64,000 nucleotides of DNA from positions 1 through 64,000 of the forward strand of contig CAWUIO010000008.1 of assembly GCA_963922455.1 (NCBI GenBank), read 5' to 3'. Under the pieces are notes generated by a model. It was given only the letters and a program-made list of their open reading frames with translations, was not told the DNA's origin and searched no databases. The translations under genes were made by a program, and so were the position numbers. Each line of letters opens with the position of its first letter. Within the stretch, counting starts at the first letter, position 1. Origin of the DNA: CAWUIO01 sp963922455 (GTDB lineage Bacteria > Bacteroidota > Bacteroidia > Cytophagales > Microscillaceae). Of this stretch, positions 18,294 to 28,000 are shown piece after piece.

Positions 18294-18668
18294 ATGACCT
18301 ACCAAATACGAAACATCCGTCCTTTTATCGGGGCTCAAGATTATGAAGAGTCTCGGGAGTTTTACCGCAAATTGGGTTTTAAGGAGTCGGTCATTGATCC
18401 CAAGATGAGTTACTTTAAGGTAAACGATAGCCTGGGGTTTTACCTACAAGATTACTATGTCAAGGACTGGGTAGATAACTCTATGGTTTTTCTTGAGGTC
18501 GATGATGTGGAGGCCTGTTATCAAGATTTGCAAGCCAGAGGCCTGCATACCGAATACGAAAAGGTAGGCCTCAGTGAAATTAAGGAGTTTGAGCACGGCT
18601 GGGAGGTTTTTTTACACGATCCCTCGGGGGTTTTGTGGCATTTTTATCAGTTTCGGGAGGGGATGTAG
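18294..18668 (+). CDS. VOC superfamily (glyoxalase fold) protein
   Basis: A 124-residue single VOC module: RNIRPFIGAQDYEESREFYRKLGF opens the first beta-alpha-beta unit, NSMVFLEVDDVEACYQDLQARG the second, and HDPSGVLWHFYQF ends the fold with a metal-ligand-like histidine and aromatic strand. It resembles small VOC proteins of unknown substrate, some of which confer drug tolerance. It is distinct from the VOC protein at 7676-8032. The start ATG at 18294 follows an AT-rich 202-bp leader with no gene. Confidence 0.85.
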   Translation: MTYQIRNIRPFIGAQDYEESREFYRKLGFKESVIDPKMSYFKVNDSLGFYLQDYYVKDWVDNSMVFLEVDDVEACYQDLQARGLHTEYEKVGLSEIKEFEHGWEVFLHDPSGVLWHFYQFREGM

Positions 18669-18706
18669 TCTACGTACAAGACTTGATTGCCCAAAATTGA
18701 TCTTTT

Positions 18707-18835
18707 GGCTGAGGGATAGAGCGGCATGTCTGAGCTCGTGTAGGCCCTTGCGGGAAAGGCAGCGAGTAGCGAAAGCCCGACCCCGGCGGCACTAGATTTC
18801 TTATGGGCAGTTATTTTACCGCCGGGGGCAGCCCC
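18707..18835 (+). repeat. Structured intergenic element, copy 6 (type A)
   Basis: A full 129-bp copy reading left to right. P1 is GGCTG/CAGCC, the P2 covarying pair is G-C, the R/N pair is A/A and P3 is the 8-bp helix CCCCGGCG/CGCCGGGG around the shortest loop seen (31 nt). It lies between convergent genes, with its tail 11 nt from the glpD stop codon. Confidence 0.94.
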
Positions 18836-18846
18836 TAGCCAATACC

Positions 18847-20436
18847 TTAGGCACTGCTCAGGTTTTGGGGCATTACGTAAGACTCCGAAAGCTTGTTAAA
18901 CGCTTCTACCTGGCTCTCGGCCCACTTTTTGTCTTCTCCTAGGTGGAGGGCCATAAATTCGGCCAGTTGGGGGGCGGCTTGTCGGCTAGCCTCGGCATCT
19001 AAAAGCAAGGAACGGGTGCGACGCGACAGGAAATCTTCTAGGGTACAGGCCATTTCGTGATGGATCGCCCAGAGCAACATACCTTTGGTATAAAGTAAGC
19101 GGGGGTGGATGGTTTCCTTGAGCTCTGGGTTATCTAGATAGAGTTTTTCAATGGCCTCGGCATCGCTCCCGTAAATGGATAGGGGTTCTTCTCTTTGCTT
19201 TTGGCTTCCCTTAGCCCCGCGCAAGAGCAGGTCTTTGCTCACACATGGGCTTTTGGCTAGGCTGGAGATTTTGATGGCTTTGTCTACCACATCTTCGGCC
19301 ATTTGCCGATAGGTTGTCCATTTCCCCCCCGTTATGGTGAGGAGGCCACTCTCAGAAACCCGGATCACGTGGCTACGAGAGAGCTTGGAGGTGTTTTTTT
19401 GATTTGGGTTTCGGGTCACCAATGGGCGCAAACCCGAGAAAACACTTCGCACGTCGGAGGCTTGGGGAGATTTCTGGAAGTACATCTGGGTATGGTTCAG
19501 GATAAACTCCAGCTCTTGGGCTAAGGGGCGTGGCTCACTTAGGGCCTCGGGTACCGGTACATCGGTGGTACCCACAATCAATTTACCATGCCAGGGGATG
19601 GCAAAAAGCACGCGGCCATCTTTGGTTTTGGGTATCATTAAGGCCTGAGACCCTGGCATAAAACTAGCATCCAAAACGATATGGCTGCCTTGGCTTATGC
19701 GCAACATGGCAGGGGCATCGGCATTATCCATATGTCGGATTTCGTCGGCAAAGATCCCGGTAGCATTCACTACCACTTTGGCCCGGGCTTCGTAGGCTTG
19801 GTCGTTGAGACTATCTTTAAATTGAACCCCGGTAATCTTGCCTTGCTCACGCATGAGGCCGTGCACGGGGGCATAATTTAAAAGGGTGGCCTGATGATCG
19901 GCGGCAGTTTGGGCCAGATTTATCGCCAGACGGGCATCATCAAATTGACCATCTCGATAGAGCACGCCGCCACTTAGTTTTTCGGGGGCAATATTGGGTA
20001 GTAATTCCAGGGTTTTTTGTCGAGAAAGCAAGCGGGTAGCGCCAAAACCATAGCCTAGGGCCATCAAATCATAGAGTTTGAGGCCAATACCGTAATACAC
20101 TTGCTCAAATTTGGAGTAATTGGGGACAATAAAGGGGACATTGCGCACCAAATGGGGGGCATTTTGTAGGAGTCTTTTGCGCTCACGGAGGGCTTCTCTT
20201 ACGAGCCCTACATCTCCTTGCTCAAGGTACCGAACCCCGCCGTGAACTAGTTTGGTACTACGGCTGGAGGTACTTTTAGCAAAATCGTCTTTTTCTAATA
20301 AAAGTGTACTATAGCCCCGGCTTGCGGCATCTACGGCAACGCCTAAGCCGGTGGCCCCTCCGCCGATAATCAGGATGTCCCAGACGTGGGCGCTGTCCTG
20401 AAGGTTCGCTAGCATGTCCTTCCTTTTCATATGCAA
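18847..20436 (-). CDS. glpD: FAD-dependent glycerol-3-phosphate dehydrogenase
   Basis: This membrane-associated flavoenzyme oxidises glycerol-3-phosphate to dihydroxyacetone phosphate and passes electrons to quinone. The N-terminal Rossmann FAD-binding motif is ILIIGGGATGLGVAVDAASRG, read across residues about 16-36, followed by STSSRSTKLVHGGVRYLEQ, a hallmark of the GlpD family. The C-terminal domain (about 390-510) is the usual helical cap. At 529 residues it is of normal length. The start is at or near 20436; an internal ATG at MLANLQ is also possible. It lies 16 nt after glpK on the same strand, giving a glpK-glpD operon for glycerol use. Confidence 0.95.
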   Translation of the reverse strand: MHMKRKDMLANLQDSAHVWDILIIGGGATGLGVAVDAASRGYSTLLLEKDDFAKSTSSRSTKLVHGGVRYLEQGDVGLVREALRERKRLLQNAPHLVRNVPFIVPNYSKFEQVYYGIGLKLYDLMALGYGFGATRLLSRQKTLELLPNIAPEKLSGGVLYRDGQFDDARLAINLAQTAADHQATLLNYAPVHGLMREQGKITGVQFKDSLNDQAYEARAKVVVNATGIFADEIRHMDNADAPAMLRISQGSHIVLDASFMPGSQALMIPKTKDGRVLFAIPWHGKLIVGTTDVPVPEALSEPRPLAQELEFILNHTQMYFQKSPQASDVRSVFSGLRPLVTRNPNQKNTSKLSRSHVIRVSESGLLTITGGKWTTYRQMAEDVVDKAIKISSLAKSPCVSKDLLLRGAKGSQKQREEPLSIYGSDAEAIEKLYLDNPELKETIHPRLLYTKGMLLWAIHHEMACTLEDFLSRRTRSLLLDAEASRQAAPQLAEFMALHLGEDKKWAESQVEAFNKLSESYVMPQNLSSA

Positions 20437-20452
20437 GTGTGATAAGTATTGG

Positions 20453-21955
20453 TCAAATTGGGTCGCTTTCTTCCCAGGCTCGGGATCGTTCTAAAGCTTT
20501 GGTCCACTTAGCTTTGTGGCTTAGTCTGAGGTTCTCTGCCATTTGAGGGGTAAAGCTACGATCCATTTGCCATTGCTCCGAAATTTCCTTGGTATTTTTC
20601 CAATACCCCACGGCTAAACCGGCCAAATACGCAGCGCCGAGAGCCGTAGTCTCCAAGGTTTTTGGTCTCAAGACCGGAACTCCTAGCATGTCAGACTGAA
20701 ATTGCATTAATAAATCATTGGTCGCCGCTCCCCCATCTACCCGGAGCTCTTGTAAGCCAATGCCAGAGTCGGCCTTCATGACGTCCAAAATATCGCTAAC
20801 TTGATAGGCAATTCCTTCTAGGGCCGCCCGGGCCAAATGTCCGGCTTTGGTCCCACGGGTGATGCCTGCGAGGATGCCCCGGGCGTAGGGGTCCCAGTGG
20901 GGAGCTCCCAGTCCGGCAAATGCCGGCACCAAATACACCCCTCCATTATCAGGGACGCTGAGGGCCAATGCTTCAATTTCGGAAGCCGAACGGATGAGTC
21001 CGAGACCATCACGCAACCATTGTACCACGGCTCCGGCAATAAAGATGCTTCCTTCTAGGGCATATTCGGTTTTTCCTTGAATTTTCCAGGCGATGGTAGT
21101 TAAGAGCTTATGCTTAGAAGGGATTGCCTGCTCACCAATGTTCATAAGCATGAAACAACCTGTACCGTAGGTATTTTTGACCCGGCCGGCTTGGGTGCAC
21201 ATCTGGCCAAATAAAGCGGCTTGTTGGTCGCCAGCAATACCGGCAATGGGGATAGGAGCACTAAAATGATCTTCGTGGCAGTGGGCATAGACTTCGCTGG
21301 AAGATCGAACTTCGGGTAAAATAGCCGCTGGGATATTGAGTATCCCTAAGATTTCATCTGACCATTTTTCGGCTTTAATATCATAAAGAAGCGTTCGGGA
21401 AGCATTGCTAACATCTGTAACGTGTACTTGTCCTTGGGTAAGCTTCCAAATAAGCCAACTATCCACGGTACCGAAGGCAATTTCACCTCGTTCGGCTCTC
21501 TCTCGAAGACCAGGAATATTTTCTAACATCCATAACACTTTGGTGCCCGAAAAATAGCTATCAATCACCAAACCTGTTTTATCCCGAAACAGAGTCTCGT
21601 GTCCATCACTTTTGAGCTTTTCGCAAATACCGGCAGTCCGCCGATCTTGCCATACGATGGCTGGGGCTAGGGGTTTACCGGTTTGGCGATCCCATAGAAG
21701 GGCCGTTTCTCTTTGATTGGTAATGCCAATGGCCGCGATTTGCTTAGCGTTCAAATCGGCTTGGGCAAGGGCTTCGTGCATGACCCCTATTTGGGTTGAC
21801 CAAATTTCATCTGCATCATGTTCTACCCATCCGGGTTGAGGAAAGTGTTGGGTAAATTCTTTTTGGGCGCTAGCCCGGATATTACCAGCGTGGTCAAAAA
21901 CAATAGCCCGGGAACTGGTAGTGCCCTGGTCTATGGCTAAAATAAATTGCTCCAT
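20453..21955 (-). CDS. glpK: Glycerol kinase
   Basis: A cytoplasmic FGGY-family kinase that phosphorylates glycerol with ATP. The start at 21955 gives MEQFILAIDQGTTSSRAIVFD, the conserved N terminus with the phosphate-1 loop. Also visible are GITNQRETALLWDRQTGKP, WQDRRTAG, GIAGDQQAALFGQMC and the later ATNDLLMQFQSDMLG region. An in-frame extension to 22030 is rejected because homologues begin at this motif. It is the first gene of the glpK-glpD pair. No glycerol facilitator or repressor gene lies next to it in the window. Confidence 0.96.
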   Translation of the reverse strand: MEQFILAIDQGTTSSRAIVFDHAGNIRASAQKEFTQHFPQPGWVEHDADEIWSTQIGVMHEALAQADLNAKQIAAIGITNQRETALLWDRQTGKPLAPAIVWQDRRTAGICEKLKSDGHETLFRDKTGLVIDSYFSGTKVLWMLENIPGLRERAERGEIAFGTVDSWLIWKLTQGQVHVTDVSNASRTLLYDIKAEKWSDEILGILNIPAAILPEVRSSSEVYAHCHEDHFSAPIPIAGIAGDQQAALFGQMCTQAGRVKNTYGTGCFMLMNIGEQAIPSKHKLLTTIAWKIQGKTEYALEGSIFIAGAVVQWLRDGLGLIRSASEIEALALSVPDNGGVYLVPAFAGLGAPHWDPYARGILAGITRGTKAGHLARAALEGIAYQVSDILDVMKADSGIGLQELRVDGGAATNDLLMQFQSDMLGVPVLRPKTLETTALGAAYLAGLAVGYWKNTKEISEQWQMDRSFTPQMAENLRLSHKAKWTKALERSRAWEESDPI

Positions 21956-22028
21956 ACGTACAAATCTCGGGGATCTTAAATCAATTATATAAACCAACCT
22001 TAATATCCAAGAAAAAAAGGGAAGGAGC

Positions 22029-22059
22029 AAAAAAAGGAAGGCTTAGGCCTTCCTTTTTT
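22029..22059 (-). terminator. Bidirectional terminator after the exported paralogue gene
   Basis: GGAAGGC (22036-22042) pairs with GCCTTCC (22047-22053), and the stem is extended by an A run on the left and a T run on the right. Read leftward it ends the gene at 22127-23023. It closely resembles the hairpin at 23082-23106. Confidence 0.85.
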
Positions 22060-22126
22060 CATATGAATTACAAGCATCTGTATAAAAGCCTTGGGGCAAG
22101 CCTGCATCTAAAGCTTGGCTCCGTTT

Positions 22127-23023
22127 TTACTTCTTGTTGTTTTTTAAATCCCCGTTTAGAAAGGCCTCAAAGTCTTGGGCATCAATCCAATTACGTAACA
22201 CCATTTCGTCCGTTGCTCCGTGAACATCGTAGAAGAATTGAGCTAAATAATCACTCAGTTTTTGATCTTGAGTATTGGGAGGAGGAGCCATTTTGAGTAC
22301 CTCGACAAAGTCTTTACGCAACTCTTCTTCATTAAGAAAGCGAGGCTGGAAAGATGTAATTTGCTTGATTTTGCGGGTTGGTGCGGTTTGGATCTCGTAG
22401 ATCTCAACCTCTGGGATAGCGTCTAAGGGAATGTATTGTGGATTTTCTGGGTCTTTATTCAGGACAAAAATCTTTTTCCGCTCCAAAACAATGGAATTGG
22501 AAAAGGTAGCGATCTGTTTTTTAAATTCTCTACCTTGGTAAAAGTAGTGAATAGCATAATAATGCTGGGGAGAGAGCTCAATTTTTTGGGGATCAAAAGT
22601 TACTATCAAGCTATCCCCGATAATGCTGAACGGTTCATCTTTCTTAAAATAATCGGATAAGTCCTTTACGTATTTTTTTTCAGCCAGTCGGGTAGAAAGG
22701 CGGGTATTGCTAGCTAGGGGCAGAATTACTTCATTGACCATATATTTTAATTCTGCGCGGGTGCTGTTAGGGCGCTTTTTTTTATTTTTTGTAAGGACGT
22801 AGCGCCCTCGATTGGAGCTAATCAGCACGGCTTTGTCACGCTCGCTTTGGAAGAGGATGGCATCTTCTTTAGACAAAGTCGAGCCACGGTGAATCAATTC
22901 ATTGCTACTGAGATTCTTAATTTTCCCGGAAACATACACTACGTGGTATGACTCACTCTGAGCCAAAAGGAGGTTATGGCTGAATAGAGTGAAAAATAGT
23001 AGGCAGTAAAGTTGTTTAGACAT
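22127..23023 (-). CDS. Exported caspase-neighbour protein, paralogue B
   Basis: A 298-residue protein with a signal peptide (FTLFSHNLLLAQ). The region after it, YHVVYVSGKIKNLSSNEL followed by HRGSTLSKEDAILFQ and GRYVLTKNKKK, forms a beta-rich module reminiscent of FecR-like sensor folds; the rest has no recognised domain. It is roughly three-quarters identical by eye to the gene immediately upstream (23178-24110), so the two are tandem duplicates. From memory, proteins of this type occur beside caspase-like genes in other Bacteroidota. A terminator separates the two copies, so this one may have its own promoter. Confidence 0.75.
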   Translation of the reverse strand: MSKQLYCLLFFTLFSHNLLLAQSESYHVVYVSGKIKNLSSNELIHRGSTLSKEDAILFQSERDKAVLISSNRGRYVLTKNKKKRPNSTRAELKYMVNEVILPLASNTRLSTRLAEKKYVKDLSDYFKKDEPFSIIGDSLIVTFDPQKIELSPQHYYAIHYFYQGREFKKQIATFSNSIVLERKKIFVLNKDPENPQYIPLDAIPEVEIYEIQTAPTRKIKQITSFQPRFLNEEELRKDFVEVLKMAPPPNTQDQKLSDYLAQFFYDVHGATDEMVLRNWIDAQDFEAFLNGDLKNNKK

Positions 23024-23081
23024 GGCTTTGTTGTTTGGCTAACAGGTATTCATTTGATAAAACTTTTGCCTGGTCAAGACT

Positions 23082-23106
23082 AAAAAAAGGAAGGCCGAAG
23101 CCTTCC
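23082..23106 (-). terminator. Terminator between the two tandem paralogues
   Basis: GGAAGGC (23089-23095) pairs with GCCTTCC (23100-23106). A run of seven A to the left becomes a U run in the leftward transcript. The near match to 22029-22059 suggests that it was duplicated together with the gene. Confidence 0.82.
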
Positions 23107-23177
23107 CCTTGTCAGAATGTGTGACAATACCCTTATTAAGATGTATGGCTCTAGTGTTTACTAACAAGTTTTGAAGT

Positions 23178-24110
23178 TTATTCTTTATTATCAGCATCTT
23201 TGACAATAGTCTTAGGCTTTTCTCCTTCTTTCTGAGTTTCATCTAGATTAGACTCAAAATCCTGAGCATCAATCCAATCGCGTAATGTTTTTTCGTCGGT
23301 AGTGCCGTGTACGTCATAGAAGAATTGTACTAGATAATCTTCCACGTAATGATCGTTAGAATCGGCAGGAGGAGCCATTTTGAGTACTTCTATAAAATCT
23401 TTACGCAATTCTTCTTGATCCAAAAAATGAGGTTGAAAAGACGTAACTTGATTAATCATGCGGCTTGGAGCCGTTTGGATCTCAAAGATATCTACCTTGG
23501 GAATTGAGTCCAAAGGAATATATTGAGGGTTTTCGGGATCTTTATTTAGAACGAAAATCTTTTTACGTTTCAAAACGATAGCATTGGAAAACGTAGCAAT
23601 GCGCTTCTTATATTCTTTATCCTGGTAGAAATAGCGAATTGCAAAATAATGCTGGGGAGAAAGTTCAATGGTCTCAGGATCTAAGGTTACGATCAAGCTA
23701 TCCCCAATAACCGTGAATTGCTCATCTTCCTTAAAGTAGTTGGCCATATCCTTTACGTATTTCTTTTCGGTAGCCCGGGTAGAAAGGCGCGTATTGCTGG
23801 CTAGGGGTAGAATTACCTCATTGACCATATATTTTAACTCGTCGCTCGTACCCACGGCGCGTGTTTTTTTATTTTTGGAAAGAACATAACGTCCCCGATC
23901 AGAGCTAATTAGGACCGCTTTGTCTTGATTACCCTGAAAAAGTATAGCATCTTCCTTGGCCAATTTCGAGCCGCGGTGGATTAATTCGTTACTGCTAAGA
24001 TTTTTAATCTTCCCTGATACATAAACGACGTGGTATGACTCATCCTGAGCCATAAGGAAGTTTAGGCTAAAAAGGGTAAAAAATAGGATGAAGAAAAGTT
24101 TTTTAGACAT
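23178..24110 (-). CDS. Exported caspase-neighbour protein, paralogue A
   Basis: With the start at 24110 (MSKKLFFILFFTLFSLNFLMAQ) the product has a clear signal peptide and about 310 residues. It shares SGKIKNLSSNELIHRGS, SDRGRYVLSKNKK, VNEVILPLASNTRLSTR and FVLNKDPENPQYIPLD with the downstream paralogue; the C terminus is longer and more acidic. An in-frame extension to 24200 would overlap the caspase gene and lacks signal-peptide character. It lies 52 nt after the caspase gene on the same strand and is probably cotranscribed with it. Function unknown; close linkage suggests a partner, substrate or sensor of the protease. Confidence 0.76.
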   Translation of the reverse strand: MSKKLFFILFFTLFSLNFLMAQDESYHVVYVSGKIKNLSSNELIHRGSKLAKEDAILFQGNQDKAVLISSDRGRYVLSKNKKTRAVGTSDELKYMVNEVILPLASNTRLSTRATEKKYVKDMANYFKEDEQFTVIGDSLIVTLDPETIELSPQHYFAIRYFYQDKEYKKRIATFSNAIVLKRKKIFVLNKDPENPQYIPLDSIPKVDIFEIQTAPSRMINQVTSFQPHFLDQEELRKDFIEVLKMAPPADSNDHYVEDYLVQFFYDVHGTTDEKTLRDWIDAQDFESNLDETQKEGEKPKTIVKDADNKE

Positions 24111-24162
24111 AGCGTTATTCTGTTTATTGCTCCTTGTAGTATGGTTATAGGTTGTTTCTTGT

Positions 24163-25044
24163 TTATTTTTTTCGGATGAAGATGAATTCGCCTCCATCAT
24201 CTCCAGTTCCAGCTATTTTACCAAACTGAGGTATATTACCATTAGGGTTATTATCTACCACCGAATCTCTAAACCCATAAAATAAAGAGGAAGAAGATAG
24301 ATATACTTCCTTATTACGACGAAGACGGTCCATTAAGTATTTCATAAAAACACTTTGATCGGGCACTTCCAATAGGTTACCACTTGTCATGGCGTGACGG
24401 CTTTTTCTTTCATAGAGTTTGTCTATGGTTTTGGAAGCTCCTTTCAGGGCACGGGTTTCAAAAATACCCCCACTAAAACAAGCATCCGCAATTAGTAAAG
24501 TATGCTGAGCTGGTATCCCCTTGATGTAAGACTGTAAAGTACCATTAGGGAAATACGTTGATTTTTTACCTTTGACCGCATCGGTAGGTAACCAATACCC
24601 TACCTCAATATTTTCGTCCCAATCTCCGTGCCCAGCGTAGAAAATCAAGAGGTTGTCTACCTCAGAAACCAGTTTGGTTAATTTTTCCAGGGTATTAATT
24701 AGGTCATCTCGGGTTGGGTCTTGCAGGTAGGTAACATCGTCTTCTTCAAAAGAATAGAAAGTAGTTAATGTTTCCTTCAATTTTTGAGCATCCGTGGAAG
24801 GATTGCTCAAATCCCGTATATTTTCATCGGCATAATTTTGTGCCGAGATTATCAAGGCATAATATTTTCCCTGAGTATTGTCTAAGTCAAACTCCAAGTC
24901 TTCGGTTTCTAAGGTTTTGATAGTCACATCAAAGTTAAAAACCTGACTACGTCCCCGGGTTTCTCCTTGTTTCTGAGCGAAAGAGGAAAAAGACACACAT
25001 ATGAGGAAAAAATAAAGTAAAACACTTGTAATAGACCTGGTCAT
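24163..25044 (-). CDS. Exported caspase-like protease (peptidase C14 family)
   Basis: A 293-residue protein: signal peptide (1-23, ending FSSFAQ), a linker, then a caspase/metacaspase p20-like domain. The catalytic dyad is visible as His 139 in LLIFYAGHGDWD and Cys 189 in LLIADACFSGG, each at the end of a hydrophobic strand as the family requires. The opening strand YYALIISAQNY is also typical. The C-terminal part (VYLSSSSLFYGFRDSVV) matches the distal half of prokaryotic caspases. Export puts its activity in the periplasm or outside the cell. It is embedded in a run of exported genes and followed by two paralogous partner genes. Confidence 0.9.
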   Translation of the reverse strand: MTRSITSVLLYFFLICVSFSSFAQKQGETRGRSQVFNFDVTIKTLETEDLEFDLDNTQGKYYALIISAQNYADENIRDLSNPSTDAQKLKETLTTFYSFEEDDVTYLQDPTRDDLINTLEKLTKLVSEVDNLLIFYAGHGDWDENIEVGYWLPTDAVKGKKSTYFPNGTLQSYIKGIPAQHTLLIADACFSGGIFETRALKGASKTIDKLYERKSRHAMTSGNLLEVPDQSVFMKYLMDRLRRNKEVYLSSSSLFYGFRDSVVDNNPNGNIPQFGKIAGTGDDGGEFIFIRKK

Positions 25045-25057
25045 ATCTATACTTTGA

Positions 25058-28000
25058 TTATTGTTTAATAAAACCTTTGTAGATCAACTGTCGATTGATG
25101 CTCAATTTAAGAAAATATCTACCACGAGGCAATGTTTCAATCGGTATAATTACCTTGCGGAACCCTTGTTTTATCTTTTGAGAGCTTATTTCTATTCCTT
25201 GGAGATCAAATATTGCCCATTCGGCTTCTTCCAGAGGAACTTGTAAACTTTCTAAATCCAAAACCATATCCCTTGTGCCCGGATTGGGATAGATATTAAT
25301 TAATTGTTCCAGGGTTTGAAAGGTAGCGTTAACTATTTCTCCGGTGAATGGAACCCCTCCTACGATGGAAGAAAATTCAGAATCTCTAAACTCTTCAGAA
25401 TTTTGACTGAGGGCCTTTATTTGGTAGTAATAGACCGTTCCGGCAAGCACCGAATTATCTATGTATTGCGTAGTGTTGGCACTAATTTGAATTTCTTGAC
25501 TTTGATTAGTACTTACATCTGTACGATTTATTACATAACCTGCTTCATTTCCTGTAGAATCGGTTGAATTATCTTCCCAAGTTACTATCAAAAGGTCAGC
25601 ACTATCTGCGGAAACTTGCAGATTGGCAGGAATTTGTAATTGAACTTCTAATAAATTTGCACTGCTAGCTTCACCCGTCGGTGAGAATACTTTTGCAAAA
25701 TCTGTTTTGGCTCCTGGGGGCAGGATAAATGTAATTTCTTGCCCATTTATTACATTGAACGTATTTGCTGGAATTTGGTTGAGTTCGATACGGCCCACTC
25801 CCTCAAAAAAGTTCCCCGTGATCCTCACTGTATCCCCAACCTTGGCAACTAATTTGTCCAAGCTTTGTACTACGGGAGACGGGGTTAAAGAATAGGAAGC
25901 TAAGCCCTTTCTATTTTGGCCATTGGCCGTAAGAAATAAGCCTCCAACATAGAGCGAAGTGCCACTAGCATGTAAATCCCCAAAATTTCTGCCCGATTCA
26001 TCCCCCTCAATCTGAGGGGCAAATGCATCTGGGGAGGCGCTCAAAGGAGCAAACCGGGCTAAACCGGCGATGGCTTGTCCGTTTACTTCTGTAAAATTAC
26101 CGGTTACGTAGATATTATCATCATTGGCTTGTACTACGTCAAAAGCAATATGCTCTTCTAGCCCCCCCGATTCATTGATTAAAAAACTCCAATCTAAAAC
26201 CCTACGGGTATCCGAAGAAATATCTATGGCAGCGATCTTTTCGGCAACGCGAGTATTACTTTGCTCATTTACTACGCCAATCCAAGCTTCATCAAAACCC
26301 CCTACGGCAAATAAGGTATCGCCTACCCCATAAAAATTATGGATAGACTGATTAAAGCCAATGTTTTGATCTCCTTGATGATCTAAGGGGAATCCTGGGG
26401 TGGCTAAATCCAAGACGGCAAAAGCATTTACCTTGTTGGCATCGGTCACTTCATCCACAAAACGAAACCCTCCTCCAACATAGAGCTTATCACGATAGGG
26501 ATAAATAGTGTATACCCCACTTACAAACCTTTCTCCCGGTAAAAACTTCCTTTCAAAGGGCATCAGATTGATTGTTTGACTGAGCGTATCAATCCTGAAG
26601 GCAGCCATATCTTCCCGCTCTTCTGCGTCGACCCGGTTAAAGTTCCCTCCGATATATATAGTATCCCCAGTATGGGCCAGGGCATAAATAATATTGCTTA
26701 CATCCGGGTTAAAGGGCAGGAGACTGAAGTCTGAAATGCGTATCGCAGCCAAATTTCTTCTAGTTTCCCCCAGAACCTCGCGGAAATTGCCCGCTATGAA
26801 TAAAGTATCTCCCATAACCATCAAGTCCTGTATGATCTGTTCCCCACCAGTAAGGTCAATATCCAAATCTGTCACGCTACCCGTACTGGCATCCAAGACC
26901 GCAAAGCTTCGGCGGCTCAGTCTTCCGGCACTTTCAAACACCCCTCCCATCACTACCAAATCATCATTCCCGTTTATTACCCGGACAGAGCCATCCAAAT
27001 TAGGCCCCCACTCATCGATGACATCCCCAGAGCGATTAAATGCGACAACCTGGGCCCGGGGTATATTATTGGCTGAATTAAAACTTCCCCCGGCATAAAT
27101 TCTATCCTCAGTAGTAAAAATTGAAAATACGGTATCGGTCGTGGCACCCCGGAAGCCCGTATCAATTAAGCCGTCATCTAAATCGATAGCCGCTATATTG
27201 TTTACCGGTAGGTCTCCATAAAAATTAAAAGCCCCCCCAATAAAGAGGGCAAAACTATTTCTTTGAGTCTCCATAGTGTAAACAGGACCATTAATATCCG
27301 GCTGGTAAGATGTATCCAATACCCGGTCGGTATCAAATCGGGCTAAATTTCGTAAATTATTATTCCCATTTACCGAGGTAAAGCTTCCCCCAAAATAAAT
27401 ATTATCCGATCCTTCCGGAGCTAATTCATCCAAAAGGGTGATTTTGAGGGCAAACACCGGCCCATTTACATCAAAGAGCTCCAATGCCCTATCGTTGTTT
27501 ATATCTACCCCAGTCTCGATAGATCCGAGGTTCTGTATATTGGTATTTCCTCCCAAACTGCTGTAATCTCCGCCTACTGCCAACTGAAACCTTCGGTTTG
27601 AACCAGGACCGGCAACCCGGAACCCTTCAAACTGTAGGGCATAGACCGTACCATTAGCATCAAATTGCCAATTATCTACCACGGCTCCGGTAATGTAATC
27701 TACCGCCCCCAAACTTCTTCTAGAAAATGAGCCCAGTTGCGTAAAGTCTCCCCCAACATATAGATGAGATCTCCTAAAATTCAACAAAAGCGCATAAACC
27801 GGGCCATCTGTCTCAACCGTCCAGCTTGTATCAATGCTAAAGTCCGATCGTAGCCTGACCAAATTATTGACGCTGGAATCTCCAACCATGGAGAAATCGC
27901 CCCCCACAAACCAACCTCCATTCCCATCTTCCGAAATGGCATATACTGGCCCATTAAAAAGCGGAAAACCTGTTATGCGAGTATCCGTAGCGGCCTGGTA

